Shown in pieces: positions 1-7,395 of a stretch of DNA of 33,833 bases. The notes below the pieces were generated by a model. It was not told the origin of the DNA. It searched no databases and worked only from the letters and a program-made list of their open reading frames with translations. Position 1 is the stretch's first letter; every line of letters begins with the position of its first letter. Both the position numbers and the translations under genes were made by a program. This DNA comes from Deltaproteobacteria bacterium. GTDB lineage: Bacteria; Desulfobacterota; Desulfobulbia; Desulfobulbales; SURF-16. The DNA is taken from the NCBI GenBank assembly GCA_016219175.1, contig JACRCD010000089.1, positions 1 to 33,833 of the forward strand, written 5' to 3'.

Positions 1-114
1 CGATTCAACCGCCGTTTTGAGTTGGGCAAAATGGTGCCAAGCTTGGCTCATGCAGCTGTGCATACTTTGCCCAGACCCACTAAATTGTTGAAGCTGGCTG
101 AAAGTCGGTGGTAA
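1..114 (+). pseudogene. C-terminal end of an IS1595-like transposase (cut by window edge)
   Basis: The first 37 codons are open from base 1 to a TAA at 112-114. They read like the C-terminus of IS1595-family transposases: a start RFNRRFELGKMVPSLAHAAV and an end LLKLAESRW. That family ends in a comparable NRRF-D-L, MLPRL and RLLKMAE pattern. Only the tail is inside the window, so it may be an intact gene running in from the left or a fragment. No terminal inverted repeat or target duplication could be identified between the stop codon and the asparagine synthase stop at 148. The assignment rests on remembered family resemblance over a short stretch. Confidence 0.6.
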
Positions 115-147
115 TCACATAATAGTATAACTCGACTATCGGGCAGA

Positions 148-2115
148 TTACGAAATAATCTTTACATTGTCCAGCTTTTGCGGAAAATCCACCTGAAAAT
201 TCCTGACGAATTTATCATACAAAATCTGGGTTGACAGGATGCCGACAAAGGCCATATTCTCCCTGAAACCCTGCCTGGCCTTTTTCCGGCATTTCATCAG
301 CAGCTGCTGCACGGCTTTCGGATTGAAAAAACCCGCCTCCGCGACCAACTTGGAGGAGAGGTAATAATCAATATATTCAGGCTCCTTGCCGCCAAAAAAA
401 CTTAAAATATCCGGGGCCATATAAGGCTGCTTCTTTCTCTTGACGATGGATTGCGGCAGCAGCTGCGCCATGGCTTTTTTAAGAATATTCTTCTCATTCA
501 GCACTTTCATGCGTAACGTTGGCGGGATGGTGCAGGCAAGCTCCACAACCCGGTGATCGAGAAAGGGAAACCTCCCTTCAATCGAGTGGGCCATGGCCAT
601 TCTGTCTCCCTGGGAGGAGAGAAGATAGTTGCCGAGCAGGAGCTTGGCTTCCAGATACTGGGCGCGGGAAAAATAGTCTAGTCCTGCCAGTTTAGCGGCA
701 AACCGCGCCGCAAGCTTTTCGAATGCAGCTTCACCGTTTATTGCCTGCATTTTTTCCGCAAAAAAGACCGATGTCCAGCCGGTGGTCTTCCAGCGGGGGA
801 GATGCGAGTAAAAAAGATCGTCCACCGAAGCACCGGTGTCAAAAAATTCCCTGGCGTATTCCGCCGACTTGGTGGGAGACAAGGCCAGGTAAGGATAAAG
901 CCGTTTCAACAACAGCGGCCGGATGGAAGAGTTGGGGCATTTGTTGATAAACGCCCGGATCTTCGCCTCCTTGAAGATATCATAGCCTCCGAGAATTTCA
1001 TCCGCTCCCTCGCCTGTCAGAACAACTTTGTACTGATGGCGGCGAACCAATGAGGAAAGCAAATAAAGCGGGGCTGGAGCTGTGCGCAGGATCGGAATTT
1101 CCGTGTGCCAAATCACATCGGGGAAGACCTCTGCGATCTTCTCATAGGTACAGTGCTCGCCATGGTGATCGGTGGAGAGGAAGTCGACCATCTGCTGCTG
1201 CTCCGCCTGTTCATCATAAACACTGTCGCTGAAGCTGACGGAAAAAGTCTTTAACGGATTATCGGTATAATGATGAATCAGTGAGGTGATGGTTGACGAG
1301 TCAAGCCCCCCGCTCAGATAGGCGCCCACCGGGACATCAGCCCGCAGCCTGAGCCGGACTGAATCAATGAGCAGCTCCCGCAGCCTCTCGGCGCATTCCT
1401 CTTCCCCGCGCAGTCCGCCGGCAAGCCCATCGGCAAAGGGAATATCCCAAAACTCCCTGGTGACAATTCCCTTGCCAACGCTCACCCTGGCCCAGTGCCC
1501 TGCCTCAAGCTGATGAATCCCCTGAAAAACCGTCTCCGCCCCACCCGGCATCCAGAAGGTGAAGATTTCCCGCAGCACGCCAGGATTAATCTCCTTGGGC
1601 AGCAAAGGGCTGGCGGCAAAAATGGCTTTTACCTCGGAGCCGAAATAGAGCACGCCATCATGAATGGTGTAAAAGAGAGGCCGCACCCCCATTCTGTCCC
1701 GGGCAAACACCAGAGTATTTTCTCCGGCATGATACAGGGCAATGGCAAACTGCCCGTTCAGCTGGGCAAAACACTCTTCCCTGCTCTCTTCGTAGAGATG
1801 GACAATAACCTCGGTGTCCGAATTTGTGTAAAACCGGTGGCCCCGCTCTTCCAGCTCCTGGCGCAGCTCAAGATAATTAAAAATCTCGCCGTTGAATATG
1901 ACCCACAGAGACTTATCTTCATTATGAATTGGCTGCCAGCCGCCTTCCAGATCAATGATGCTCAAGCGGGCGTGGGCAAGGCCTGCGCCTTTCCCGGTAT
2001 AAAAGCCATAGCCATCCGGCCCGCGATGGGCAAGGGTATGGATCATTTTCTCCAGGACGTCCTGGCTCGGAGAATGATCTGCGGATATGTTAAAATAACC
2101 GGCTATTCCGCACAT
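148..2115 (-). CDS. asnB: Asparagine synthase (glutamine-hydrolysing), exopolysaccharide/PEP-CTERM type
   Basis: This is a glutamine-dependent amidotransferase of 655 residues. The start is fixed by Met-Cys-Gly-Ile: Cys2 is the N-terminal nucleophile of class II glutaminase domains. HRGPDG (about 31-36), the NGEI motif and the DTEV motif follow in the glutaminase half. The synthetase half carries the ATP-pyrophosphatase loop SGGLDSS at 268-274. Such proteins make asparagine from aspartate, or amidate uronic-acid or other substrates in polysaccharide loci. In exosortase/PEP-CTERM genomes a paralogue of this kind sits with exopolysaccharide genes, and a PEP-CTERM protein lies about 1 kb away here, so a polysaccharide role is plausible but inferred. 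No clear Shine-Dalgarno precedes the start. The gene lies downstream of the nucleotidyltransferase gene with a 55-base gap, and an IS remnant lies just beyond its 3' end. Confidence 0.92.
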   Translation of the reverse strand: MCGIAGYFNISADHSPSQDVLEKMIHTLAHRGPDGYGFYTGKGAGLAHARLSIIDLEGGWQPIHNEDKSLWVIFNGEIFNYLELRQELEERGHRFYTNSDTEVIVHLYEESREECFAQLNGQFAIALYHAGENTLVFARDRMGVRPLFYTIHDGVLYFGSEVKAIFAASPLLPKEINPGVLREIFTFWMPGGAETVFQGIHQLEAGHWARVSVGKGIVTREFWDIPFADGLAGGLRGEEECAERLRELLIDSVRLRLRADVPVGAYLSGGLDSSTITSLIHHYTDNPLKTFSVSFSDSVYDEQAEQQQMVDFLSTDHHGEHCTYEKIAEVFPDVIWHTEIPILRTAPAPLYLLSSLVRRHQYKVVLTGEGADEILGGYDIFKEAKIRAFINKCPNSSIRPLLLKRLYPYLALSPTKSAEYAREFFDTGASVDDLFYSHLPRWKTTGWTSVFFAEKMQAINGEAAFEKLAARFAAKLAGLDYFSRAQYLEAKLLLGNYLLSSQGDRMAMAHSIEGRFPFLDHRVVELACTIPPTLRMKVLNEKNILKKAMAQLLPQSIVKRKKQPYMAPDILSFFGGKEPEYIDYYLSSKLVAEAGFFNPKAVQQLLMKCRKKARQGFRENMAFVGILSTQILYDKFVRNFQVDFPQKLDNVKIIS

Positions 2116-2170
2116 AGTTAGTGACTTTGCTCATGGGCTGATGGCTGAAAAAGTATAACATGGATAATCT

Positions 2171-2527
2171 TCACAGCAATGAAATTTTGCCCTGCATGGC
2201 GGTTTTCCAGAATGAGGTCGGCTCCCGGTCCATGCTGAGCATCTCCTCCGGGGTATAAACGAAAATATCCACCGGCACTCCCAGCTCAAACAAGTCCATG
2301 AACTCAAGGGCACGATCAGGAAAAGGCTTTGCTGTTTCCTGAACAATCATCACGTCAATATCCAACCAACTCCGCGCTGTTCCAGTTGCAACTGAACCAA
2401 TCAGATATGCGTTCAACACATTTTTCCCTGCCAGTTTTCTGATCAGAAATTCCTTGATCTGCTCAAGGGAAAAATCAACCACCGATGTTGACGGCCGGCT
2501 TTTTTCAAGAATATTACCGGTTGTCAT
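2171..2527 (-). CDS. MNT-type nucleotidyltransferase, antitoxin of a HEPN-MNT pair
   Basis: A 118-residue minimal nucleotidyltransferase. The polymerase-beta-like core is visible as IGSVATGTA followed by LDIDVMIV: Gly44-Ser45 bind the nucleotide phosphates, and Asp56 and Asp58 are two metal-binding carboxylates. A third acidic residue is likely Asp87 in PVDIFV. In HEPN-MNT systems this protein AMPylates or otherwise neutralises the HEPN ribonuclease. Its ATG overlaps the stop codon (ATGA) of the conserved but frameshifted HEPN reading frame just upstream, so the two were translationally coupled. The usual Ser in the GSxARGxxxxxSD pattern is Trp here (ARSWLDID), a mild departure. The fold and motif are clear; the partner assignment rests on adjacency. 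Confidence 0.85.
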   Translation of the reverse strand: MTTGNILEKSRPSTSVVDFSLEQIKEFLIRKLAGKNVLNAYLIGSVATGTARSWLDIDVMIVQETAKPFPDRALEFMDLFELGVPVDIFVYTPEEMLSMDREPTSFWKTAMQGKISLL

Positions 2528-2914
2528 CCTGGCCCCACGCCCATCCGCTCCGTGACGAGCCGGAAAATCGTCTTGGCCGACCGCAAGGCCCGCTGCGCCT
2601 GCTCCCGCGTTAGAATTTCAAACGGGGCGCCATCCGGCCAGGGCATCAGGGTAGCGAGCGGAAATATAGTAAATATCCAGCTCCCTGGCACATGTCTTCA
2701 GCTGCCAGTTTTCTTGCAGTTCTTTCATGATGCGGTAAAGCGAATGGGTGCGAACCGTATCAAAACCCTTGAAAAGACAATAGGCCTTCAGCGCCTTCCC
2801 GGCTGACTGCCGGCAGATAAAACAAACCTGGGAGCAAAATCCCCCTGTCAGGGAATGTTCCGCCCACTCCAGGTCATTTTCAGCCTGACGCAGCAAATCC
2901 AGACGTCTTTGCAT
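2524..2914 (-). pseudogene. HEPN-domain protein (toxin of HEPN-MNT pair), frameshifted
   Basis: Translation from the ATG at 2914 (preceded by GGGAG) gives a typical HEPN-family start: an amphipathic helix with AENDLEWAEHSL, then SAGKALKAYCLFKG, RTHSL and ISARYPDALAG. The frame then closes early at 2618. If one base is removed near 2632, the frame continues as GGAPFEILTREQAQRALRSA and stops at 2524-2526, overlapping the start of the nucleotidyltransferase gene. The restored C-terminus matches what the family normally has after its RYPD motif, and the restored stop gives the usual overlapping gene pair. I therefore read this as one gene of about 130 codons with a single-base insertion. It may be a true inactivating mutation or a sequencing error. 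The truncated product would lack the last helix. Confidence 0.75.
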
Positions 2915-3037
2915 GATCTCCCTGCCTACCCTCAAGCCAACGAACGTCCTTTTGAGAAACTCTCGAATGTATCTTTACACTTCTCATGAACCAAAGGCAA
3001 CAATCTTGCTCAGGTTCACTTTTTTTCTGCTTTTGAC

Positions 3038-3073
3038 AAAAAAAAGCCTGATCTCGTTTTACCAAGACCAGGC
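3038..3073 (-). terminator. Rho-independent terminator of the PEP-CTERM gene
   Basis: On the minus strand the arms GCCTGGTCT and AGATCAGGC form a 9-bp stem with one mismatch, followed at once by eight T residues. It lies about 50 bases beyond the stop codon of the PEP-CTERM gene and before the HEPN gene, so the two are separate transcripts. Confidence 0.8.
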
Positions 3074-3122
3074 GTTTTCTATTTCCTGCTATCAGCTATG
3101 CGCTATGAGCCAACAAACCAAT

Positions 3123-3800
3123 TTATTTTTTACGGGCTTTTCTTCTGCCATAGCCAGCGAGACCGGCAAGACCGGAACCAAAGAGCAGCATGGTGGCTGG
3201 CTCGGGAACAGGGGCAACAGAGGCATCAAATGAACTTGCCTGCCCAACTGAATCGTGGGTTATCACCCCCGCAATCTTCAAATTATAAAGATCATCATTT
3301 GCAGGCGATGCGCCATAGTTAGCCACGGAATCAGAAAAAGCCCCGGTAAACACGCCAAGACTGGCGATTTCGACACCGTCCAAATATGTTTTCAAAGAGA
3401 CCGCACCCGCTGCATCACCACCTATAGAGGTTACTAAACCACCCAAATCAGCCCACGCGGTGAAATTATCCTCAAAAGTAAAACTGAAGGTTCCGCCATA
3501 AGCACCTGGCGCATTCACTGATGTCAAGCTTGACGAAAGATGAAGCTCTGGGGAACCGAGACTTCCTATGGCAGGATAACTTGTTCCCATCGACATCACA
3601 ACATTCCAGCCACCAAACATACCCGCATAGGTTATAACACCATCAACACTATTTGCAGTATCACCAACGCCATTATCGGCAACTGTTATGGTTGTTGTTC
3701 CATCTGACATTGTCAGAACAGGCAACGCCAACGCATTGCCCGCCATAAACAACGACCCCAAAAAGGCCAAAGCCAAACCCTTTGCCATTACCTTCTTCAT
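3123..3800 (-). CDS. Secreted PEP-CTERM sorting-domain protein
   Basis: A 225-residue exported protein. The N-terminus is a Sec signal peptide (MKKVMAKGLALAFLGSLF, probable cleavage after the ALA near residue 25). The body is Gly/Ser/Thr/Asp-rich and beta-prone, with a single likely domain of unknown function. The last 28 residues form the PEP-CTERM tripartite anchor: VPEPAT, a hydrophobic Gly-rich helix, then the basic tail GRRKARKK. Exosortase (EpsH/XrtA) recognises this signal and moves such proteins to the surface, usually with an exopolysaccharide; no exosortase gene is in the window. The start has a good GAGGG ribosome site. A sigma-54-type promoter lies about 60 bases upstream and a terminator follows, so it is probably monocistronic and under a bacterial enhancer-binding protein, as reported for PEP-CTERM genes in other bacteria. 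Confidence 0.92.
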   Translation of the reverse strand: MKKVMAKGLALAFLGSLFMAGNALALPVLTMSDGTTTITVADNGVGDTANSVDGVITYAGMFGGWNVVMSMGTSYPAIGSLGSPELHLSSSLTSVNAPGAYGGTFSFTFEDNFTAWADLGGLVTSIGGDAAGAVSLKTYLDGVEIASLGVFTGAFSDSVANYGASPANDDLYNLKIAGVITHDSVGQASSFDASVAPVPEPATMLLFGSGLAGLAGYGRRKARKK

Positions 3801-3860
3801 TTTATTTCCCTCACTAAATAATGTTATTTTGCAGAATCACCCGATTGCTCAATCAAACTA

Positions 3861-3876
3861 TGCACATCATATGCCA
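3861..3876 (-). promoter_or_regulatory. Sigma-54 promoter upstream of the PEP-CTERM gene
   Basis: Minus-strand TGGCATATGATGTGCA matches TGGCAC-N5-TTGCA at all but two positions, with the required 10 bases between the invariant GG and GC. Transcription would begin near 3850, giving a leader of about 50 bases with a GAGGG site before the PEP-CTERM ATG. The flanking stretch 3877-4241 holds AT-rich sequence and one doubtful small reading frame but no other clear gene. Confidence 0.6.
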
Positions 3877-3955
3877 CAATAGACGACGCGCGAAAAATAT
3901 CCAAAATCACCACAAACACCTAACATTTTCAACATCTTATACAGTTAAACACACC

Positions 3956-4144
3956 TTAAAGCTTGATGCCATCACCCGAATGCAGCGTCCGAACCCCCGG
4001 AATTTCACCTCGCAATATCAGCAAAATTCCATTTTTCCGGAAAACAGAACAACCTCGCAATCCTTGCCGCGCAAGGGAATTGTTTATTTTTTCCAGAAAA
4101 CTGGAGCGCTTTCCGTCTTTTTCGCTGCAAATTACAATATCCAT
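3956..4144 (-). CDS. Possible small protein, unrecognised
   Basis: A 62-codon reading frame between the PilZ gene and the PEP-CTERM gene, same strand as both. The product would be basic, starting MDIVICSEKDGK with a hydrophobic stretch ILLILRGEIPGV in the middle. Composition looks protein-like and it has no transmembrane segment or signal peptide. No Shine-Dalgarno precedes the ATG, and I do not recognise a family. It occupies part of an otherwise empty 440-base interval (3801-4241) and could be chance; the sigma-54 site of the next gene lies beyond its 3' end. Confidence 0.3.
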   Translation of the reverse strand: MDIVICSEKDGKRSSFLEKINNSLARQGLRGCSVFRKNGILLILRGEIPGVRTLHSGDGIKL

Positions 4145-4241
4145 TTTAACAAATAATCAAGGCTGGCAACAAAAGGGACGCGTGCTCGAGATAGACCCGG
4201 AGGCTGAAGAGACGTGGAAAGACTGTGGAAGCTGTCTGCCA

Positions 4242-4802
4242 TTACATCATCGGCAAACCTAGATGATTGCCGATGGCCTGGGTCAGGCTAAAATCAGTGA
4301 AAGCGATGCCCGCCTCAAAACGCCCGGAATCAAGTTGTGACTCACACCACTTTACCTCCCCCACTCCGGCAAGTTCCGGGCTTGAGAAATCAGGGCCAAA
4401 GGCGAATGTCACCATGGTATCCTTCGGGATTGCCCGACTGCTTTCAATTCTTAATCCACCAAGGCTCAGATCGAGGGTCATCGCCTGATCATCCAGTAGA
4501 TCCAATGGCTTTCTGTTCATATCGCAGGCTGAAACCGTGAGGGAAACCCGATCCGGGACCCGACGGAACCTGCGCCGCCCCCCATCAACAATGAACCCGT
4601 ATTTTTTTGCCGTTTCCTGCAGGAACTCGCAGCCTCTTATATATTGGTGGCATTTAACATACTGGGAAGATGAACAAAAGACATCGATATGCTCCGGCAT
4701 CGGGATATACAGGCCGCCCTTGATCATCCGGCAATTGTGACTGTTGCTTTTGGACCAATATGGGCACTTTTTATCATTGGTATGGCATGTCATATTTCCC
4801 AT
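4242..4802 (-). CDS. PilZ-domain protein with Cys-rich N-terminal region
   Basis: A 186-residue protein with two parts. Residues 6-58 contain six cysteines (6, 13, 24, 43, 51, 58) plus several histidines, a pattern that could bind a metal ion. Residues about 76-180 form a PilZ domain, the cyclic-di-GMP receptor: an Arg-rich RRRFRR...R patch (76-85) followed by DLSLGG (111-116), the D/NxSxxG motif. Such proteins couple c-di-GMP to exopolysaccharide, motility or surface protein output; which target is unknown here. A weak AGGG site precedes the ATG; an internal Met4 could also start. A perfect sigma-54 promoter lies about 360 bases upstream on the same strand, with a MITE-like element in between. 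It sits beside the sigma-54 activator gene and the PEP-CTERM gene, consistent with surface-matrix control. Confidence 0.85.
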   Translation of the reverse strand: MGNMTCHTNDKKCPYWSKSNSHNCRMIKGGLYIPMPEHIDVFCSSSQYVKCHQYIRGCEFLQETAKKYGFIVDGGRRRFRRVPDRVSLTVSACDMNRKPLDLLDDQAMTLDLSLGGLRIESSRAIPKDTMVTFAFGPDFSSPELAGVGEVKWCESQLDSGRFEAGIAFTDFSLTQAIGNHLGLPMM

Positions 4803-4912
4803 TTATATCAACCCTGATTCCCGACGTTTCGAATGTCATGCTTCCAAAAAGGAACAAAAGCAATCATATACTGCAATTTCCATCTGCAAACCGCGCCTCT
4901 TGCCAAATGAAT

Positions 4913-5090
4913 GTCATCCCCGTATGCTTTTATCGGGGATCCATTTCTTCAGCCAGTCAGAATCTGGATTCCGGCTAACCAGCATGGCTGGACCAGGCTG
5001 GCCAGACACAACGAACCAAGGAAGTCCGGCGCTCCGGCATGGGCAGTTTCGAACACCGTCGACTTTCATATAAAAACCTGCCGGAATGAC
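4913..5090. repeat. MITE/REP-like intergenic element with inverted GTCAT ends
   Basis: The element begins GTCATCCCCG and ends CCGGAATGAC, so the termini are imperfect inverted repeats of the GTCATTCC type that is widespread in interspersed bacterial repeats. Internally there is a CCCCG/CGGGG hairpin at the left end followed by GGATCCA, and a TCTGGATTCCGG segment, again typical of such units. It is 178 bases, has no believable gene, and lies between a sigma-54 promoter and the PilZ gene. The rest of the 4803-5355 gap holds only the promoter. Confidence 0.5.
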
Positions 5091-5160
5091 GGCCTTTTTT
5101 GACCTTTGCAAGATGCTCAACTTTTATTCATCCGCGAGCCTTCAAACACCGAAAACTTAT

Positions 5161-5176
5161 TGCAATTTTAGTGCCA
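5161..5176 (-). promoter_or_regulatory. Perfect-consensus sigma-54 promoter facing the PilZ gene
   Basis: Minus-strand TGGCACTAAAATTGCA is an exact TGGCAC-N5-TTGCA match with the -24 GG and -12 GC correctly spaced. The -24 element is half of a palindrome GTGCCA-N7-TGGCAC (5171-5189). The predicted start is near 5149, pointing left to the PilZ gene; the leader would be about 350 bases including the MITE-like element. It lies just downstream of the gene for a sigma-54 activator. Confidence 0.75.
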
Positions 5177-5355
5177 GCGAATCTGGCACGCACGGATGGC
5201 ACACTTCATTTTCTTATTACGAGGATTTGCAGGCAGAAGAGCGAAGCAGCCGAAGGAGAAATCATCGCGCACCACTTGCGAAAACAGCCACACGGATTGG
5301 TGGGCAAATAAATCCTCCCCCCGAAAGGTCATGCTACCAGCGATCAGACATCGGC

Positions 5356-6864
5356 TTACGGTTTCACCGCCTTTGCCGCGATACCGAACCGCTTCATCTT
5401 ATCATAAAGGCCAGTTTTCCCAACCTGCAGCTCGTTTGCCGCCACCTGCACATTTCCCTCATTTTTCTGCAGACAGCTTACAATAAGCTCTTTCTCAAAA
5501 TCCGCGATGATGTCCTTCAGGGATTTTTTGCCAAATTGCCGGCAAACCTCATCCAGATAATCACTGGTTGGGGATGAAGACGGTTTTGTGCTAAAGATCA
5601 AATCCTGCTCGGTAATGACGGAATTCTTACACATCAGAACAGCCCGCTGGATCACGTTTTCCAGCTCCCGGACGTTTCCGGGCCAGTCATGCATCAACAA
5701 CCGGCTGATAATGCTGTCCGGCAGAAAATCCACATCCTTTTTAAAGGCCTCGCGGTAGCGCTTGACAAAGTAGGTGGCCAGATCCACGATGTCTTCCTTT
5801 CTTTCCCTGAGCGCCGGCATCACGATATTGATAATGTTTAACCGGTAATAGAGATCGAGCCTGAAAACACTCTCATGAACCGCCTTGACAAGATCAACAT
5901 TGGTGGCGGCAATGACCCGCACATCAACATTGACCGGCGTATTGCCGCCAACACGGATCACTTCTCCATTTTGCAGGACACGCAGCAGGGATGACTGCAT
6001 CTTCGGGGAGATGTCCCCTATCTCATCCAAAAAAATCGTGCCGCCGTCAACAATCTCGAACTTGCCTTTTTTACGGCCGCCAGCGCCGGTGAACGCCCCT
6101 TTTTCATATCCGAACAGATCGCTTTCCAGCAGGTTGTCGTTGATACTGTTGCAGTTGACCTTCAGAAAAGGTTTGTCAACCCTGGGGCTGAACTTTCTGA
6201 TCAGATTGGCCACAAGCTCCTTGCCTGTTCCCGACTCGCCCGTAATTAAAATTGTGGCATCAGAGCCGGCCACCTGGTCGATCATCTCACGCAGTTCCCG
6301 CATCTTACGGCTCGTGCCGATCATTTCATCAGCCTGATCCTTATGTTGCAGCTTGCGTTTTAAGACATTAATCTCCCGGAATAGATTCTGTTGGGTCTTC
6401 TCGCTCTCCTTGAGTTCGCCGATCTTCTGCTGGAGTATTTCCTCAATATTGTTATGGAAACTGGCAAGCTCAAGCTCATGGAGTTTGCGCTCGGTGACGT
6501 CCCTCATCACCAGCATGACCAGCCTGTCACCTAAATACCCATGAAAAGGGGCAAAACTGTATTCAACATCAACATTACTGATCCGTGTTTCTTCAATGGC
6601 GTTCTTCCTTTTCCCGCTGGCGGAAAGCTTGATCGGACAACATGTTCCACACCGGTCACCCGCATTGCAGAGATGCTGACGGCAATCAAGTCGGCACAGA
6701 TCGCCAAAAACAGTGACAGCGCTGGGATTCATGTACTCAATGACACAATCCTCCCTTATCAGTACAACCATTTCAGGCATTACATCAAGCAATGCCCGCC
6801 AGTTCCTGACAAGACGGTCGATTTCTTCCTTTGTTTTGCGGAGTTCTAGGTCTAATGCATTCAA
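5356..6864 (-). CDS. Sigma-54 activator: PAS, AAA+, Fis-type HTH
   Basis: A 502-residue bacterial enhancer-binding protein that would remodel sigma-54 RNA polymerase. Domains: a PAS sensor (about 19-125) carrying an inserted Cys cluster (Cys57, 61, 66, 72, 75, 76); a coiled-coil linker (about 125-178); the AAA+ domain with Walker A GESGTGKE (209-216), the sigma-54 contact loop GAFTGA (256-261) and Walker B FLDEIGD (278-284); and a Fis-type helix-turn-helix (about 465-492). There is no receiver domain, so it is not a standard response regulator; the PAS cysteines suggest a metal, haem or redox signal, which is inference. The only usable start is TTG at 6864, because TAG lies in frame 12 bases upstream inside a 9-bp repeat array, which also supplies the AGG ribosome site. 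Its targets could be the two sigma-54 promoters downstream. Confidence 0.92.
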   Translation of the reverse strand: MNALDLELRKTKEEIDRLVRNWRALLDVMPEMVVLIREDCVIEYMNPSAVTVFGDLCRLDCRQHLCNAGDRCGTCCPIKLSASGKRKNAIEETRISNVDVEYSFAPFHGYLGDRLVMLVMRDVTERKLHELELASFHNNIEEILQQKIGELKESEKTQQNLFREINVLKRKLQHKDQADEMIGTSRKMRELREMIDQVAGSDATILITGESGTGKELVANLIRKFSPRVDKPFLKVNCNSINDNLLESDLFGYEKGAFTGAGGRKKGKFEIVDGGTIFLDEIGDISPKMQSSLLRVLQNGEVIRVGGNTPVNVDVRVIAATNVDLVKAVHESVFRLDLYYRLNIINIVMPALRERKEDIVDLATYFVKRYREAFKKDVDFLPDSIISRLLMHDWPGNVRELENVIQRAVLMCKNSVITEQDLIFSTKPSSSPTSDYLDEVCRQFGKKSLKDIIADFEKELIVSCLQKNEGNVQVAANELQVGKTGLYDKMKRFGIAAKAVKP

Positions 6865-6869
6865 ATTAA

Positions 6870-6968
6870 GTGCCTAAAGTGCCTAAAGTGCCTAAAGTGC
6901 CTAAAGTGCCTAAAGTGCCTAAAGTGCCTAAAGTGCCTAAAGTGCCTAAAGTGCCTAAAGTGCCTAAA
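6870..6968. repeat. Tandem repeat, 11 perfect copies of GTGCCTAAA
   Basis: Eleven identical 9-base units follow one another without interruption and end in GTAAGTTAC, which forms a short AAAGTAA/TTACTTT palindrome. There are no spacers, so this is not a CRISPR. The array abuts the TTG start of the sigma-54 activator and lies downstream of the four-helix-bundle gene. The perfect copy identity suggests recent expansion and likely copy-number variation between strains. Confidence 0.98.
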
Positions 6969-6999
6969 GTAAGTTACTTTTGGATGGATTCGTCAAGAA

Positions 7000-7371
7000 C
7001 TAAATTACCTTACCGCCTATCGAAGTAAAAATTGCCAGCAACTCTGAGCACTCCGCATATTCTTCCTTGAATTGAAGTTTCTGCAGCAACCCTGCTTCGC
7101 CTATTACCTCAAGCCAATATTGTGTTTCACTTGCTTCACTTTCGCAAATCTTTATTTTGTTTTTAAAATCAGCCCTGCTTCTGGAGCGATTCGCTTCACG
7201 ATAGTTCGCACCAATTGAAGTTCCTGATTTTGTCAGCTGATTTTTTACAACCTTACCCTCTGAGGTATTAGGCAACAATACAGAGAGGCGAATTATGCGC
7301 ACAGCAAATTGCAGCGTCCGTTTTTCGAGAATCCTCGAAAACTCCTTGTTGTCCTGGTTACTCCGGCCCAT
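7000..7371 (-). CDS. Four-helix-bundle protein (23S rRNA intervening-sequence protein family)
   Basis: A 123-residue all-helical protein of the S23/IVP family. The diagnostic core is easily seen: LPNTSEGKVV, NQLTKSGTSIGANYREA, then SRADFKNKIKICESEASETQ and YWLEVIGEAGLL. Members form pentameric four-helix bundles. Some are encoded inside 23S rRNA intervening sequences, and the related Avd protein works with diversity-generating reverse transcriptases; free-standing intergenic copies have no known function. AGGA precedes the ATG by three bases. Here the gene follows the UDP-glucose dehydrogenase gene on the same strand and is bounded by a 9-bp repeat array on one side and a degenerate version in opposite orientation on the other. 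No reverse transcriptase or template repeat is visible nearby. Confidence 0.9.
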   Translation of the reverse strand: MGRSNQDNKEFSRILEKRTLQFAVRIIRLSVLLPNTSEGKVVKNQLTKSGTSIGANYREANRSRSRADFKNKIKICESEASETQYWLEVIGEAGLLQKLQFKEEYAECSELLAIFTSIGGKVI

Positions 7372-7395
7372 TTATCCTGTTCAACCACAGTTTAA

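Noticed and set aside
4914..5120. A 68-codon minus-strand frame downstream of the perfect sigma-54 promoter
   Set aside because: Most of it is translated repeat element, there is no ribosome site and its start codon is TTG.
5171..5192. A plus-strand sigma-54 site built on TGGCACGCACGGATGGC
   Set aside because: The spacing between GG and GC is wrong by two bases, and there is no plus-strand gene downstream.
6870..6968. CRISPR array
   Set aside because: Units are 9 bases and contiguous with no spacers, and no cas gene is nearby.
7000..7371. Avd accessory protein of a diversity-generating retroelement
   Set aside because: Same fold family, but no reverse transcriptase, template repeat or variable repeat was found in the window.
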